A stretch of DNA of 34,878 nt from NCBI RefSeq assembly GCF_013215345.1, contig NZ_JABSOV010000037.1, forward strand, positions 1 to 34,878. Reading direction: 5' to 3'. The translations under genes and the position numbers were made by a program. Shown piece after piece: positions 33,262 through 34,878 of the stretch. This stretch comes from Colwellia sp. (GTDB lineage Bacteria; Pseudomonadota; Gammaproteobacteria; Enterobacterales; Alteromonadaceae). The first letter of the stretch is position 1, and every line of letters begins with the position of its first letter. The notes under the pieces are model-generated. The model was given only the letters and a program-made list of their open reading frames with translations, was not told the origin of the DNA and did not search any database.

Positions 33262-34878
33262 TTATTGAACACAGATAAATGGTTGCTCGGTGTGTAGTTT
33301 TTTGCTAGCACTATCGACTGACCAGCTAGGGGTATACCAACTGTCATATCGTATAGAATACGCATAGTTCGGGTGACTCGGGGCTTGTGTTTCTTTAAGC
33401 CAATATGAAGCGTTACTATCAAGGCTTAAGCCATTGACAAGGTCCATAATTACAACTCCACTATCTTTTGACACCAACTCAGCCCCATTAGCTTGGCAAT
33501 CAGCGGTTGCATCGCCATGGTTTTTAGTGGTGCTAGAGAGCGTATAACATAAACCGTCCTGTTCGTAACTTGCACACGTCTTTAATGAAGTAAAATCGAT
33601 AACAGACGCTAATACATTACCTACTGGTAAATATTGCAGCGGCTGGGCTTTAATCCGTACCTGCACATCACCCGCGGTAATATTTCTATCTCTAAGTGGT
33701 TGTGGATTGGCGCTAACGTCTACCCAATTCACCGCGCCATCAATCGTGTATTGATAATTGCTTGGGTTAGCAAAGCCGCTAACATTATCCCAGCCGAAGC
33801 TGTTGATGTCAGCGGTGTCAACTACCACGCCATTAGTTGGTGCTGCGGGTACTGGTTTAGTTGGTTCGCTTATCATCATGTAAGTATATTGATAAGGTGG
33901 TGCACCATTATAATTTTTGCGCCTGCAGCTAGAGTCTGAGCCACTGATAGCTAAACAAAGGTTGTATGATGATGAATTAAGATCACGAGCTAAGTAATGA
34001 TCTTTATCGTAATTGTCATCACTAGTCACGGCCCAATGCTGGAAGAAATTATGATTTAGTGGGCTAGCATATAGCTCCTGTAACTGTGCCAAAGTTGGTA
34101 ATTGCCAATTGGTTTTTCCACATAAGGGTTGTGGTGCAATATTTAGTTCATTAGCAATGTTATTGCTTTCAACTGTGCCATCATCGTTAAGGCCGGTGAT
34201 TTTAGCGACAGTTTGATAACGGCTGCTGACATCATAGGTTTTTGGCAGTTGCCAAATGAGGCCCGATTGATCTTTGGCGCAATAGGCATCTGCAATATCG
34301 GTGACGACATTGCCGTCATTGTCTAATAGCTGTTGCTGTTTTTGACGATATAAACGAGCAAAGGTTAAGTAGTTCTCTTCGCCAAAACCGTCGACCGCAT
34401 TGCTTAACGTTGTCTCGTCACCATAACCACTATGGTCGCTTTTGTACTGATAAAGCGTATGTTTACTATCTGACGAGGCAGATTGATTGCTCCAATAATA
34501 GTAGTAACCAGTGCTCACACCCTGATGATGCGGAAATACCGAACTATCGATGGTGGTATAACTATTAGAGTAGTCGACAGTTGCTAATGATTTGAGCAGA
34601 TCCATTGTTGGGATAGACCAATCACTAAAGCCACAAATTGCCTCACTGTTGTATAACGCTTGTAAACCACCGGCTTGAGTTAGATTGCGTCCGCTGCTAT
34701 CAGCATAAGCAACATTATCAACACTGCCTGTGGTGCCCTTTTCCATTAGCGACCAAATACGACTTTTACCTTCATGCCTAAGGTCAGCAACACAGCGCCA
34801 TCCTTGCTGGAAAGTGGCAGATGTAGGCATATAATGACCCGCTAAATCGAGCTTGGCAAAGTGTGTACCTTCCATGGC
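33262..34878 (-). CDS. DUF1566 surface protein with C-type-lectin-like C-terminus (5' end missing)
   Basis: The frame is open to the window edge, and the first ATG (34875) falls inside a domain, so the N-terminus lies outside. About 538 codons are visible. Two DUF1566 (Lcl C-terminal) units occur, with CGFSDWSIPTMDLLKSL (about 81-97) and SGLIWQLPKTYDVSSRYQT then CGKTNWQLPTLAQLQEL. An Fn3-like module (SFGWDNVSGF, VQVRIKAQ) follows. The last 95 residues fit a C-type-lectin-like domain: CASYEQDGLCYTLSS, DATADCQANGAELVSKDSG, YWLKE and a final FICVQ. No calcium-site EPN/QPD motif is visible. A secreted or surface binding protein is likely. Confidence 0.78.
   Translation of the reverse strand, partial: AMEGTHFAKLDLAGHYMPTSATFQQGWRCVADLRHEGKSRIWSLMEKGTTGSVDNVAYADSSGRNLTQAGGLQALYNSEAICGFSDWSIPTMDLLKSLATVDYSNSYTTIDSSVFPHHQGVSTGYYYYWSNQSASSDSKHTLYQYKSDHSGYGDETTLSNAVDGFGEENYLTFARLYRQKQQQLLDNDGNVVTDIADAYCAKDQSGLIWQLPKTYDVSSRYQTVAKITGLNDDGTVESNNIANELNIAPQPLCGKTNWQLPTLAQLQELYASPLNHNFFQHWAVTSDDNYDKDHYLARDLNSSSYNLCLAISGSDSSCRRKNYNGAPPYQYTYMMISEPTKPVPAAPTNGVVVDTADINSFGWDNVSGFANPSNYQYTIDGAVNWVDVSANPQPLRDRNITAGDVQVRIKAQPLQYLPVGNVLASVIDFTSLKTCASYEQDGLCYTLSSTTKNHGDATADCQANGAELVSKDSGVVIMDLVNGLSLDSNASYWLKETQAPSHPNYAYSIRYDSWYTPSWSVDSASKKLHTEQPFICVQ

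Noticed and set aside
33634-33939. A 101-codon plus-strand frame inside the DUF1566 gene
   Set aside because: It is antisense to clear DUF1566/Fn3-like coding sequence and shows no independent features.

Overview
The window looks like a chromosomal segment of a marine gammaproteobacterium of the Alteromonadales, probably Colwellia- or Thalassotalea-like. The reasons are low G+C, the divergent lpoA/rsmI pair, an E. coli-like type A RNase P RNA, the PbpC/alpha-2-macroglobulin pair, and DUF1566 surface proteins. The genus is inferred from style, not from a database search.

Left part (1-5500): the 5' end of lpoA (minus strand) diverges from rsmI. Next comes a probable three-gene operon: a YfbK-like von Willebrand A lipoprotein, an ECF sigma factor, and a membrane protein placed like an anti-sigma factor. 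A possible ECF-type promoter lies in front of it. The RNase P RNA gene rnpB follows with its own -10 box.

Middle (5500-17200): a 417-bp gap follows rnpB. Then come a bacterial alpha-2-macroglobulin lipoprotein with a thioester motif and, overlapping it, penicillin-binding protein 1C, a known periplasmic defence/repair pair. Glycerol kinase stands alone and converges tail to tail, with a 4-bp overlap, on an unrecognised minus-strand lipoprotein. That lipoprotein has an Asp/His-rich run, a probable beta-propeller and a C-terminal Ig-like domain.

Right part (17250-33165): one long plus-strand run of tightly spaced genes that looks like a single operon. It opens with a complete Tad/Flp pilus locus: flp, tadV, cpaB/rcpC, cpaC/rcpA, cpaD, tadZ, tadA, tadB, tadC, tadD, tadE, tadF and tadG. 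Without a break it continues into a redox-looking cassette: a TlpA-like thioredoxin, a DUF4266 protein ending in Gly-Cys-Gly-Cys-Lys, a DUF3570 outer-membrane protein, an ApbE-family flavin transferase with no apparent signal peptide, and a second small beta-barrel. A strong hairpin terminator closes the run. This cassette, physically joined to the pilus genes, is the best candidate in the window for an undescribed system. ApbE proteins attach FMN to Ser/Thr of target proteins, so the DUF4266 protein may be a modified or metal/thiol-active product handled by its neighbours.

Right edge (33262-34878): a minus-strand surface protein, cut by the window edge, combines DUF1566 modules with a C-terminal C-type-lectin-like domain. 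No CRISPR array, tRNA, insertion sequence or prophage was seen.
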